DNA of 64,000 nt from Limnephilus marmoratus. Taxonomy: Eukaryota; Arthropoda; Insecta; Trichoptera; Limnephilidae. The stretch's first letter is position 1. Each line of letters starts with the position of its first letter. The stretch is taken from the NCBI GenBank assembly GCA_917880885.1, contig OU862916.1:55464831-55528830 (forward strand), in the 5' to 3' direction. The notes beneath the pieces were generated by a model. The model searched no databases and was not told where the DNA came from. It was given only the letters and a program-made list of their open reading frames with translations. Made by a program: the position numbers and the translations under genes. This document shows positions 1 through 11,760 of the stretch, one piece after another.

Positions 1-291
1 GTTGAACCACCGGAAAAACTTACATTTTATTTTCCTGCTTAAAAAAACCAATACTTTTCATTCAAAATAAAGAAAACTTGTTACCTATATACATTTTTAT
101 AGGCCAGTTGCTATTCTCGTTAAGAAAAAAAAAAATAATTCAACTTCAAGGAAGTCTGCTGAACTGCCAACGCTGACGACGATTTACCTTTTTTGCGGTG
201 TCAAGTACTTAGTATTTCTAATGGAACAAAGTTACGCACTCAATTGAAGCATTAAAATAAATATATGCGGATTTTCAACAATGTTTTGGAA

Positions 292-545
292 GTGAAAACT
301 TCTTTAGCACCGTTGTGATTTGAAACTCGATGAAACGAAAAAACGTCACTAAAAGGAGATAAACACATACATCTATAGGATTTAGCCAGCGAGAGAATGA
401 GATAGAATAATCGGTCTCCTCTTTGTGCGGTGCTTCGTAGCCTATCCGTCTCATCTTCGTGCGTTGCTTCAAAGCCTTCCCACTCTTCTCTCCTTTAGTG
501 TTCTGATATTTTACTTCTAACTCTTGTGAATTGCGCACTCTGTTT
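292..545 (+). repeat. Dispersed repeat family A, copy 1
   Basis: This stretch shares a long block with 35225-35455 and 39995-40200. All three begin near GATTTGAAACTCGATGAAAC, pass through ACACATACATCTA and GGATTTAGCC-like text, and continue into a GGTCTCC-type core and a CACTCTG tail. No protein homology is visible; the 95-codon minus-strand ORF over it is repeat-derived because its peptide recurs in copy 3. The class is unknown. It could be a SINE or a fragment of a larger element. Confidence 0.75.
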
Positions 546-562
546 TTCGATACGAAAAACAT

Positions 563-1429
563 AGGTTATATGGATCATTTTTATGGACACGGCTGATTTT
601 TCATAGAACTATATGACTATGACTGAATATGGCTGGATGCAGTGTTAAATGTAACCGTATTTAATAAAATGTAATTATTTCTTTTAAGGCAACTCCACCT
701 TTTCAACACACTGTGGGTTGGAGAACCTATTATCTTTATATTAATAATCCATGGAAAATTATCCGTGCGCCGTTCGATGGAACTTTCATAATACGAGAAG
801 TTTCCAAGTTTCGCTGAAATTTTGTGAATATTCGCAAATTGTACGAAATAAAATTGCCAAATCATAATTATTTAAGCTTTGTGAAAACTTACAAGGTTAA
901 ACTATTGACACGCGTCGATAATCACAGTTAACCGCGAATAAATTCGATATTTAATATGTGTATTGCCATGGTATTATATTTGTATTATGGTCTTGCATCC
1001 AGTTAAAATGGTAATTGACGAATAAGGCTGAAATGTGTTGTGTGAAATTTTTCTAAATTGTGGTCAAAGGGTAATTTTCGTGTTAAAGTTATGCGCTTCT
1101 TTTAAGATAATTATCTACAGGATATAAAACTGGGTTCTAAAAAGTAGGCAATCAACATACTCCAATCATAAGTACGATGCGAATCTCGAAACAATACTCG
1201 GGATAAGCCCAAGTTTTGAAACAGCGCCAGCGCACGGAAACTGATGACATTCACATATCGTTATGATTTTCTTTATTCGAACACTACGAAATAGTGACGT
1301 TTATGAGTAATGCTTGTTTGATCCTGGATAAGAAGATCATTGGAACAAGAGCATCAGGAATACGATGCTGGAAGCGAATGGTTAAAATGGGTCTGCTGAA
1401 AGGCCGAAGTATGCTGCAGGTCAGTTGGG
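563..1429. other. Gene-free AT-rich DNA
   Basis: I see no conserved ORF, RNA gene or clear repeat here. The minus-strand 82-codon ORF at 617-865 has no recognisable motif and is probably chance. The stretch ends at the target duplication of the hAT element. Confidence 0.5.
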
Positions 1430-1437
1430 GGTATAGG

Positions 1438-3615
1438 CAGGGCTGGGCAGTATTTGAAATACTTGTAATTGAAATACGTATTTGAAATACAAATACGTAT
1501 TTTGTATTTGTATTTCAATTACTTCCTAAAAAAGTATTTTGTAATTGGTATTTCAATTACCTGCTGCTGAGGTATTTTGTAATTTGTATTTCAAATACTT
1601 ATGGCTTCAAAATACATTTTCAAATACATTTAGCGACCTCAATGATGAAAATGAAAAATAAACTGACATAGACAGTATATAGACTAAAACCGCTAGAATC
1701 CTGTACTATTGTCCTATTATCCTGTGCTATAGCACGCTTACTAATGATTATTTGTAGTTATCTTATCATTGCTTTATAATAGGCTGTACCTTTTTTTATG
1801 TCATGCTAGTTATTATTATTGTCTTGTGCTATATAATTAATAGCACTGTTATTGTACATTTTGTATCAAATTATATTAAACTGGCCATTGCTTTGTAGTG
1901 TACATTTTTGTATCATAGTATTAGATCAAGCACTATAGGAGTAATTTGACTGAATACTAGATTATTTTTAAGTTAATTACTGTAGAGCGCACTTGAGAGC
2001 GAAATAACACAAAAATGCGCTAAACAAATGTCATCTATGTAGATAAAAATGAATCCTTATTTCCCTTGGTCATGCCATAACTTCAGAACGACTTTACCTC
2101 TTTCATTCATTTTTTTTAAGTTTTCTAATACTTTGCAGAAGGTTCTTACGGAAAGAAAAATAAGAAAATTACGCAGAAAATTGGATAATTTCAGAAAACT
2201 TGACTGCTATTTTAACTTCGCACGTTTGACATTTCGCGCGTTTGATGAAATCATAGACATCCAAATGGATAGACAAGCAGTTACAGATGAGGGGTAAAAC
2301 CAAACTATGGAGAGCGAAGAGGGGAAAGATGACTGTCATTCGTTGAACAATCAATCTGACAGTATATAGGCATCTCGCATTACAATATCACCATTTAGTT
2401 CTTAAAAGCAAAATCTGCTTTGAATGAATAGACCTTTTTATATGGGAGCGCGAATTGCTTGCCACGTTCAAAACATATTTGCTAAGGCCAAATGCTCGCC
2501 CCAAAAAGACTCGCGCCAATACACATATCAATATTTTGTTTCCGTGTTTAGTTAAAACACTTTTACAAATGTTTCATAATTTACTTACCCCTGTAACCAG
2601 CGACGAGCACATTGGAGTACCGCCCACATTCGCTATGTGTACATTGATACGTAGATATATTGTATAGCACAAGCTGCCGTTATTTCGTTAAATGTATGGA
2701 TGTCAGCTTCTCGCTGTTCACGGCAAGAATGATGACGTCACACATTTTAGATTCAAGCGAGGCTATATCCCCTCCCTATGGAGCGAGCCGGTTCCAAGGA
2801 GGAGCTACAGCCGGCGCCATGTGGAGGGGGAAATAATACGTTTTTATCACTTAGGGCAGGTCCAGATATATTCATATGTCCGTGGATGAAATTGAATTTA
2901 GCAGGCAGCTGTTTTTTTTTTGTAACAAAAGAATTTTCTATGGATTTTTTTAAATATAGATATTTTAAATAGGTTCTTTAGTTAGGTACCAGATTTGATT
3001 GATTGTTCTTATAATATACAAAAATGAATATTTGTAATATGTGAAAAATGAAAATTTGAATAAAAAAATTGTAATAGCTGGCACTTGAGTTGTTTGAAAA
3101 CTGAATGTACTGCAGACTGTAAAGGACATGCAGGGATAAATAATTTATTTCTTTGAATATGGCATTGCAACGCATGCCGGGAACCAGCTAGTGTTATTAT
3201 AATTATTATTATTATTATCTAACTCCTAAGTCCTATACCACAAAACTTTACAAGTGGAGCGGGAGACGAGATGTGTCTTCTGAGCAATATGATTGACCAA
3301 TTTTTGCACGTCTCTGTTTCACTCTGCTCAGCTTTGCTTATATGGAAACGCACCCTTAGATAAGGGCACTTACGACAATTTATTGCAACCAAAGGTTCTA
3401 CCAAAACCAAATGTATTTTGTATTTTGTATTTTGTATTTTGTAATTTGTATTTTGTATTTGAAATTAAAAAATGGTTAAAATACAGTATTTTGTATTTTG
3501 TATTTCAAATACACGACTTGAAAGTATTTTGTATTTCGTATTTTAAATACATGCAAAAAAGTATTTTGTAATTTGTATTTCAATTACAGCAAAGCATGTA
3601 TTTTGCCCAGGCCTG
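1438..3615. mobile_element. Non-autonomous hAT transposon with 8-bp target duplication
   Basis: The left end begins CAGGGCTGGGCAG and the right end, read on the other strand, begins CAGGCCTGGGCAAAATAC, the usual start of hAT inverted repeats. The octamer GGTATAGG flanks both sides exactly (1430-1437 and 3616-3623), as expected for hAT transposition. Each end carries about 190 bases of degenerate GTATTTTGTATTT/GAAATAC repeats in inverted arrangement (about 1450-1635 and 3408-3600). The 2,178-base body has no transposase-like ORF, so it would need a transposase in trans. A Helitron is nested inside at 2981-3191. Confidence 0.85.
2981..3191 (+). mobile_element. Short Helitron-like element nested in the hAT
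   Basis: The 3' end reads CGCATGCCGGGAACCAGCTAG followed by T, matching the ends at 11533 and 37920 and the CTAG|T terminus of lepidopteran Helitrons. The 5' part matches 37605-37700 through TTGATTGATTGTTCTTATAA and onward. It is about 210 bases long and non-coding. The purine-rich core found in the two longer copies has been lost or never expanded here. Lying inside the hAT, it is the younger insertion unless the hAT carried it from its source. Confidence 0.7.
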
Positions 3616-3623
3616 GGTATAGG

Positions 3624-4919
3624 TATAAATGATAATTATTATTGAAGCATTTTTTTTTCTGGATTGCCATATATTTTAAAACGGTTCTCAATAATTGTAC
3701 TTTTACGGGCTTCCCGTGCGGGCACACATAATTAGTAATGATAAAGCGATGTTTATTTCATATTAGGTAGGTACCTACGGATCTATAAAAGGTAGCTGTT
3801 GAGATATTGTCAATAAAATCCTTAGAATTGTGAACTGTGCTTTGATTTACGTTCGAAATAAAGACAAATTTATCCCTATCATTAAGATATTTAATAACAG
3901 CAGTAGTATTGTTCTAGTATTGTTCTAATTTGCAATTGCCTAACAGTACACGATTGTTATTTCCGGTCTCCCTCGTTAACAACACTTTATAAATAGATGA
4001 GAACCTAAATTACTATACTGTCCTGTTTGATGTAAAATCACGCCATTACAGTATAGGTAATATACAGCAGGGCAGCTGAGAAGTGGCTCGGTTTCCATTA
4101 ATAACGTACAATTCTGTATCAATAATAATTGGTTGCATTTAGCGGAGGTGTCACGAGGTGGGCTGTTCTGTGTTCAAATGCTCAGCCAGGAAACGTCAGC
4201 GACTGATACAGTTATCTGACAATATATGTACCTAGAATGCAATATGCTATCTTTGCAAATTAGATTGACCACCACCTTTGCCAAGTAGCCATAATAGTAT
4301 AAGATACACTACAATAACAGTCCCATTTCCTCACGGTGTGCAATTGTATCGTAAGCTAAATATTAATGTCCGCAGTGATAATGATTATTAAAAACGGTAT
4401 TTTAAGACATAATATGATAAGTTTATAACAGTCATCAGTTGTTATTCTGGTTTATCGTTTAATGCTTGATTTATTAAGCAAATAATTGTTTAAATAGTAC
4501 TTACTCTTAGAAATACGGAGGATTTATGTGTTGCCCCGATAGTGATTTAATTCAATTATTCAATTCAATTCAATTATTTATTCCCTTTAAAAATTACAAA
4601 ATAAAATTTCAATGCGTTTTAAAAGAGTATTAAGATTTAAAATTTAAACAGGTTTAAGTAATTTATATTTCAATGAAGCACAATCATACTAACAACAACA
4701 AAGCTTGTTGTCTGAATTGTGCTTCATTGATATTAAACATATCGATATTCGAAGTGATTCTATTTAACAACAAGACAGCTCTCCCGACTGGCTTAACCAT
4801 TGGCAAGTTAGTTCTGCAAGCCGGGAGATAAAACAGATTTCGAGTCGGTCAGAAAAATAATAATATTTCTCCAGTTTTTGTATGCGTCGGAACTATTGCA
4901 ATTGTAATAGTTTGTGAAT
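3624..4919. other. Gene-free DNA with one hairpin
   Basis: There is no convincing ORF. It contains a GGTAGGTACCTAC copy near 3771, a run of AATTCAATT near 4553-4572 and the hairpin at 4671-4729. The rest shows nothing I can name. Confidence 0.5.
4671..4729. repeat. Inverted repeat hairpin
   Basis: CAATGAAGCACAAT at 4671-4684 is exactly complementary to ATTGTGCTTCATTG at 4716-4729. The loop itself holds a weaker ACAACA/TTGTTGT pairing. This may be a degraded foldback or transposon end, and no function is evident. Confidence 0.6.
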
Positions 4920-5075
4920 GTAGGGTGGGAAAACGCATTCGCCGCCAAGACCTAGACAAACCTCACCTAAACATAGCAATCCACCTGAGGTTACCTACGG
5001 CGGAAGTGGCTATCCAATAAATGGTTCCCTGGGCGGCAGTACCGGTGGCGACCCGCACCTCAAATTGAAACACAT
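4920..5075 (+). repeat. Dispersed repeat family B, 3' part
   Basis: It shares AAACGCATTCGCCGCCAAGAC and the closing block ATCCAATAAATGGTTCC...GGCGG...CCCGCACCTC with copies at 23462-23815, 43440-43665 and 58990-59395. Only the distal part is present. No coding potential is seen and the class is unknown. Confidence 0.7.
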
Positions 5076-5494
5076 TCAATAATTACAATACTCTATGCTG
5101 GTATATATGATTTATTCCTATAACAAATCTTTGCCATTTTACAGTATGAGTACTTTTAAAACAATATTTTTTTCGAATTAATCAACTTCGAGTAGGTAGC
5201 AATAAAAATAAAACTGTTTAAACGGATTGGGTTGTTACTCTTTTTTGTAACTCAATCAACAGGGAAAGTGATATGCCCCTTTTCAGAGATTTCTCACGAC
5301 TGTCACTGATGTAGATAAAAAACCTTGTGGAATTCATATTGTATCGTCAGTCAGAAATATTTTATTTGTTCGTACGAAATATCCGTTACATTCGATTTAA
5401 TTTTTACTAAAAACATTTCAAATATTTTAATTGAGGTCATAGCCATTTCTTCCACTTAAATCAATTCGGTATCACAAATTAAATCTATCAAATT

Positions 5495-6078
5495 GTGATT
5501 CAAAATCATTTCAACAAAACACCATCTATCATGTTTGAATTAAAGAGCAGATTTATTTTCTCCAGAGGGTTTCCGGTAAATTTATACCTCAAGGGGCCGA
5601 AGATCAACAGGTCTCCCGGCCAACGGGAATCACAAAATACCGGGGAACAATTAATATTGTCCTTGAATATTAAGGTAATGTGGTCCCTGAATATTGAAGA
5701 CTTCTGGGCGGAAGGAGAAAGACTCCTCCGATCACCTCTCACCTCAAAGATAGATGGAAACTTGAGTGGCAATCGGCCAACGTGGAAAATCTCACAAATC
5801 TCGAACAAGACCCTACTGAGAAACAGCCTGGGTTCTCATTGCCTCGCAAACTTTGGTCCGCCATCAATAGGATGATGTGCTTCCGTAGCTGAGGTGCCCA
5901 TATGATGCATATACGGGGCCTTAAAGAGTCGGTGATGTGTGAATGCGGTGCGGTGCAGACCACCGAACATGTGGTCAATGAATGCCCGCTCCATTCATTC
6001 CCCAGTGGGACTCATGAGGTCCACAGGGCGGCGTCTGAGGACCTAGACTGACTCGCAGACCTAGATGTCCCCATCTGA
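5495..6078 (+). pseudogene. Jockey/R1-type LINE, C-terminal fragment
   Basis: The frame ending near 6078 encodes a tail with CECGAVQTTEHVVNECP, the CxC...H...C cluster at the end of ORF2 in Jockey/R1-type non-LTR retrotransposons. It is preceded by a PGFSLPRKLWSAINR-like segment typical of the same region. The reading frame is broken: a TGA at 5900-5902 and a TGA at 6049-6051, probably an old TGG because the next codons still read as LADLDVP before the natural stop at 6076-6078. The endonuclease and reverse transcriptase are missing. The 126-codon ORF starting at 5495 overlaps the upstream part in another frame. Confidence 0.7.
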
Positions 6079-8819
6079 CCCCCCACCATACAAAAAAGAA
6101 GAATTGCTCCAATCCATCAATGAGTTACATCTTCACATTAATGATATATCTGCAGTTGTAGAACGGTACAATTCATGTTCAAACATTAAAGTAAGATGTT
6201 ACTATTTTTATGTTAAATGTTAATGTTTAAGCAGAGCATCACGCTGTGTGGTTAACTACAGGCGGTCCAAAGGCAAAAGAAACGCAATGTTAGTCTTACT
6301 ACCTTGGTCATAATTTTGACAAGGGAATACCATAATATAAATTACCAAATGGTGCCCAGAAAAAACCGTGGGTTGATAATCTCTGTCAGATGCTGCTCAA
6401 ACTGAAGCGTGCTGGAATAAAAAATAGATAAGTCTGCCCGGTGTAAAAAAAAAACATTTTTTTGTTTGGTCATGGATCAACGATTTAGCAAAACACTTAC
6501 AGGTCAGTAAAAATGTCATACACGCTTTAATGATTCATTAGTGCTGTCTGGCTAATGTACTGAATCAAATTTGACATCTACGAGATCAATATCACAATAA
6601 AAGCATTGTATTTTGTACGACAGTTCGAATGGCTAAGTGACTATTTTGTCTGTCTTTTTGCACGGCGTGAAGGCAAACATAATAAGATAATCAGACAGGA
6701 AATAAATTAACATCCTTGAGATGTAGTCCTGGCGCCGAAGGCTGAGAATTTCCTGCTTATTCCCTTTTATTGGATTTATTAAATATACTCACCGCAAAAT
6801 AATAATAATACCGCAAACTTTGGTTTCATCGTTTTTTCGAGAAACTTGTCGTAAAAATTTTATGCAGAACCAACTGATGTATTAATACTCCCGAATTTCT
6901 AAAATTTTATAACATGTTTCTCTAGAACATTTAAAGTTTTTCTAAAAAATATAAGTTCTTTTTTTCACGCCGAAAAGATAATTATATGAAATTCCTTCGA
7001 TAGAAAAAAAAATCGCAATGTATGCCGAAAACTATTACTAAACTTAATTTATTATTATATTTATTACTAAATTAATTATCACACGTTTTTATCTGTTATT
7101 TTACAAGTTATACGTATGAACACTTTACAGTGTTTTATTAAATGCTATTTAAGATATTTCCCACAATTTTTTTGGGCTATTTTAAACGAGTCGTGTTTTA
7201 ATTCGTTTAGCGCCTCCCTCTAACATTCGTATTTACGTATCTCTCCTTCTTCTTTTTGGGCGCATACTTCCGGTCTTAAATTATAAGAATCAGAGCATCA
7301 GTTTAATTGTAAACTTAAAATAATTCATAATCTGCTGTTTCGTAGATGGCGGTAATTTAATTATCATTAGGAAAAAACCCTTTTGGCAAGTTAAGCTATG
7401 AAATATAAAGGTAATTTTTTTGTTCGCGTCCGCAAATTCGCAATATGAATGTGAAAAGTTTTTTTAAAATGAAAACGCAATGCTTTGAAGAAAGGCTAAC
7501 AAATACAATATTCTACCGGTGAATCAAACCAATATTGTATTTGCATATGGACTATTTATTCATATTCATATTGCTTAATTATTCATATTCATATGTCTGA
7601 ATATTTTATAGTTGTAACTTGCAGAAAGCGTTTTTTTCCTAAAATAATTAAACTACCGCCATTATTTTAAGATGATCCTTATGAAATTTATTCTAAAAAT
7701 TAAATTGATGAACTTTAACAGTATCAGAAAGTTTTCAAGTGCATTCACAACATGATTACAAGAATTGCAAAAATCTCTGATGATTGCAAACAGGATCTTA
7801 TAGAAATGACAATCTTTCCATAAAGTCGCTCCAGGAAATTAAAACAATAAGTGCCAACCGAAAATCGCCATAGTTACTGAAATTCTTTGTTACTCAAATA
7901 TTATTTTTAGCCTGCGACATAAAAAATTCAACGTCAAAAATATGAATCTGGCTTACTGTTGAGGGACAGACTGTCAAGTTTCATGATATTCAGACAACGA
8001 TTGGATCAATCTGAGTCTGGACACCATAATTACTAGCTTATTATTTTATTTCGTTTCAGTTATTAATATATAAAAATGTATGCCTTTTAACCGATAAAAC
8101 CATAACCAATACTTATAATTAAAGAATTCAAAAGACAGGTATGTACTATTATTAATCCGGTTATAATAACATTGAAGAATTTCTATTCGCAATTTTCTAA
8201 AATAAAACTTTGATGTTCATTGACAGTAACGAAAAGTTTGTATATTTTCACGTACAGGTATAATGCATATAATATTTTATGTTCATTATGTGGTAACACT
8301 CGCTAATGAGTGGGTTGGGTGCATGAAGCCTACGAAAATGGGGCAGTGCTTTATGTCTTTTTTAAAGCGAAAATGTAAAAATTGTGTAAGTTTTTTTGAA
8401 TAATTGTCGTCATTAGGTACCATTTCGGGAGGCTGCGGCGACAAAAGTGTTAATCTTTTCACTCACACGCGTACAAAACACATTCGTGTTGTAATACTCC
8501 GGGTAATATAGAAAAATATCGTATGAATGTTCACAAAGTAAGTAATCATCATTAAGTTGTATGACCGTGACTATTGTAGTTAATTAAATAAGTGTCATTA
8601 TTTTCTGTTGCCTTGGAAGGTCGTGGGTCTTTAGGTGAAATAGCATCGGCATCAATTATTATAATAATCATTTTTATAGCTATAATTAACCGTAGATTTA
8701 CAGTATCTAGGTACCTACTATTATTGGTACGGCAAGTTGAGCATGTCGTGTTGGTCCTTAGTGCAGCTCAGAGATTAGGAAAATGTAAGTAATGTTAAAA
8801 ACCATATGCCTATATACTA
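6079..8819. other. Gene-free AT-rich DNA
   Basis: No supported gene is seen. There are poly-T and poly-A runs and TATTCATATTCATAT microsatellite-like text near 7555-7595. The small ORF at 8592-8792 is low complexity (runs of Ile) and has no motif. A GGTACCTAC motif occurs near 8710. Confidence 0.45.
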
Positions 8820-8821
8820 TT

Positions 8822-9330
8822 TTTTTTATTTTTTATTATAATCTTTATTTATTAAGTTACATAGGTGATTGTGCCGTGCCTGCTCACTAGGAATTCCTGT
8901 GTTGAGAGCAGGCGCATTTTAGCATAAATAGTTTAAAACAAAAATAAGGATAACAACAACAATGTTATTTACATTTAAAGTAAAAGTACAAGGACAATCA
9001 GCATCGTACCAATGGGAAAGCATGTATTAGGAGGTTCTAAAAATATTGTTAATATATGATCTGTCTTTGCTAGTGATCGAAAATTGGTATCTGATTTGTA
9101 TTTTACGTAATTAGTGTGCTGTCTAATGGTCAGTGGAAGTGTATTATAAAGTTTTGTTGCAAAGTACCTGAAGTTTCTTTGACCAAACGTTGTTTTGGCG
9201 AAAGGGATAAGTAAGAGATTTTGCTCTTTGGTTCTCGTATCACGAACAGTTTGGATATTGTCAAAAACAGTTCCATGTTTAAATAAATAAATTAGTACAT
9301 TTTTGGCATAAAGTTGCCTAATGTCCAATT
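8822..9330 (-). pseudogene. CR1-like LINE 3' end
   Basis: The minus-strand ORF 8975-9328 aligns by eye with the C-terminal ORF at 22142-22510: MDIRQLYAKN versus MDIKQLYSRS, KTTFGQRNFRYFATKLYNTLP versus KTTFGQRHSKYIACKLYNTLP, then an IRQ. Downstream on the same strand a short UTR holds a hairpin-like CCTGCTC...GAGCAGG segment and ends in AT-rich simple sequence, as in the other copy. Only the last domain of ORF2 survives, so this is a 5'-truncated retrocopy. Confidence 0.65.
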
Positions 9331-11024
9331 AAAATCATTTTAAAATCATATTAAACCATATTAAAATCAGTATATCATTCCACCCAATGAACATCAAAGG
9401 AGGGTAATTAATTAAGGGATTGTGTTTCAACATCCTTTTGAGATCCTATGCGCGAAATCAGAGTAAGATGGTGACGCCTGGAGACGCATTGTAAAACAGT
9501 GAGTAGGCACCTCAGAGTAACAATAAATCTGAGGTAGGTACCGAAGTCTACCAGAAAAAGGCGACGAAAATGGTAGTCGTTAATAGTCGCCGAGAAATTT
9601 GAATAATAGGTGTTTTACCAATTTTTTTATTTTTTATTTTTATTTTTTTTATTTATTAAATTTCAGAATACATTTTGTACAAAAATTTGAGTAGACCCAC
9701 AAAGCTGTCATATGGCAGCTTGTCTGCAGGTTCTAACAATTTAAACATTCTTAATATAATATCTAAGAAAATATTTGTAAATACATTTATATTTTTAAGG
9801 AAACATTAGAATAGATCACATAGTAATATTAGATAGTTTAACTTACAGCTATAAATATATAAGATATTTCAATATGCTTTCACTGTCTCTCTTACTCCCC
9901 TGTATACTGAGCGAAAGGGACAACTGCACCCCAGGCTGATAATGCCTTAATAAAATCACCAAAATCGATGTTTTATTTGAATTCTCCATTTTTCTCCTCC
10001 AATAGAACCGATTTTTAGGATAATTTTTACTAACTTTATTAGAAGAAAATACTCTACGTCTGTACATTTTACTTTTTAAAAAACATTGTCCAGTTTGTAT
10101 ACTGCACGTCGGCTGATGGCGTTTAAACAAGGCAATTTTAACGAGTTTACGGGGGTTCAATTCCTATAAGAAGTAACTTATTAAAAAAAAGCAAAACGAC
10201 CTATATGCTAGTGGTAGATATCTACATATTAAAAAAATATTTGCAATAATGTTAAAATCCAGAGAGGAAATTGGGGAATACCTTTGTATGCAAAAAAACA
10301 CCGCTCGGGTTATCTTAATAACCCTGGAACCAACATTATTTAGTTATTGTATTATTCTTTTTTTAATTAATAGATGAGATTCTAATTATTTAGATTCTTT
10401 TTAAACATGAGCAACGGCTTCATTAATATCAAAAACGCTTTAAAACTAGTAATATGAAACGAAAAAATGAATTAATTTCGAATTTTATACAAGTTCCGTG
10501 AACCTTAGAATGTATTCTCTCATTAATCATTCAGTTAAGATGATGTCCGTGGGAGAGAAAACATTGTATTATAATGTAATCCTTTTTTCATTACCAGAAA
10601 CGGGTGATTTACAGCAATCGAATGTCCAGCGGACACTCAATACAAAAATATATGATTTATCATTCCCGTTGTTCCTCTATTATTACGTAAGGTATGCAGG
10701 TAATAAATAACGTGTCGGGATAATAATTGTGCAGGGACTCGATGCATTAATCATGGCGGTGAGAGGGAAACAAGGGACAGCCCGCATGCCAATGACAAAA
10801 ACCTAATCCAACGGGACTAGGGGAAACAGTTGTTGAACAGTGATTAATCACAGGAATAGAATGCAGCTTCATCTCATCGCCGGTAAAGCGCACCATACAG
10901 ATAACCATGTTTTAGAAAATATTATGATGCACCGTACTGACTCGTAATGTTTTATTCGTTACTCAGGAATAATAATAATAATTCAAAGGCTCAATGGGGC
11001 AAAATGCCCTCCAAAAAGATATTT
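9331..11024. other. Gene-free DNA, possible LINE tail
   Basis: The block 9625-9790 has a TTTATTTT-rich start followed by AAATTTCAGAATACATTTTG, resembling an antisense LINE 3' tail. The 103-codon minus ORF at 9849-10160 has no motif I recognise. Nothing else is supported. Confidence 0.4.
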
Positions 11025-11533
11025 TCTATATAAAAATGAATCGCCGAATGTGTTGCTAAGCGCATAACTTTCGAACGACTGCACCAAATTGGATAACTCT
11101 TTTTTTTGTGTGTTCGTCATTGTCAGGACAAGGTTTTTATAAAACTTCCGGTGAGCTCTGGCATTATGAAATTTGTATAAAAAAATTGCTATTGGTGGCA
11201 CGCGAGGAACCGGCTATTGCTGTGGAAAGCGGGAGGGAGAGAGAGATGGGGGAGGGGAACCAGGGAGGGGGAGGGGAACCTGGGAGGGGGAGTGGGGTGG
11301 GGGACCTGGGAGGAGGGAGGGGAACTCGGGAGGGGGGTTCGCGGGACGGGGGAAGGGGGGGGGAGTGGAGTGGAGAGAGGGAAGGTGGAGGTGACGGAAT
11401 GGGAACGCGAGAGGGAAGAGGACGCAGTAGGAGAAGGGGAGGCGAAAGGGGAACGGGACGAATGGGAAAGGACACTCAGGGAGAAACAATTTCTTTATTA
11501 AATGGCATAGCAACGCATGCCGGGACCAGCTAG
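11025..11533 (+). mobile_element. Short non-autonomous Helitron with purine-rich core
   Basis: The 5' end TCTATATAAAAATGAATCG, followed by GTGTTGCTAAGCGCATAAC and ACGACTGCACCAA, is the standard start of a widespread lepidopteran Helitron family. The 3' end is CGCATGCCGGGACCAGCTAG followed by T. At 509 bases it codes for no Rep/helicase. Positions 11220-11480 are an imperfect GGGGAACC/GGGAGG minisatellite, almost all purine on the + strand. The four or five overlapping ORFs here are low-complexity artefacts. Confidence 0.85.
11222..11480 (+). repeat. Purine-rich minisatellite inside the Helitron
   Basis: It consists of degenerate units of the GGGAGGGGGAGGGGAACC type with many G runs of three to nine, so the + strand could form G-quadruplexes and the duplex a triplex. 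A related block lies in the sister Helitron at 37745-37860. Confidence 0.8.
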
Positions 11534-11534
11534 T

Positions 11535-11760
11535 TTATTATAAAATTATAATTTTTTGTGCATTATTTATCAATTTTACGTAAAATCGATGAAAATACCC
11601 TAATAATAAGTTTATATGAATATCAAACGAATTTACACACAGTGTCGATTTTTTTATAATTATGCGCTGATGTACACAGTACACAGATTTTTCCTGAATG
11701 CATTTGAATAAAAATATGTTTTATATTTTTGTTATTCGGGGGTACATCCTCGGCATCAAC
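11535..11760 (+). repeat. Family G foldback fragment
   Basis: It shares in the same order the blocks found at 51125-51320 and 52785-52985: TATTTATCAATTTTACG-like text, a TCGATGAAAATACCCT block, CAGTGTCGATTTTTTTATAA, a tail with TGCATTTGAATAAAAATATG, then TTATTCGGGGGTACATCCTC. The terminal GATCAAC units are not visible, so this is a partial internal copy. Confidence 0.5.

Noticed and set aside
11108..11533. Gly/Arg/Glu-rich ORFs on both strands
   Set aside because: Translations of the Helitron purine minisatellite; low complexity in all frames.
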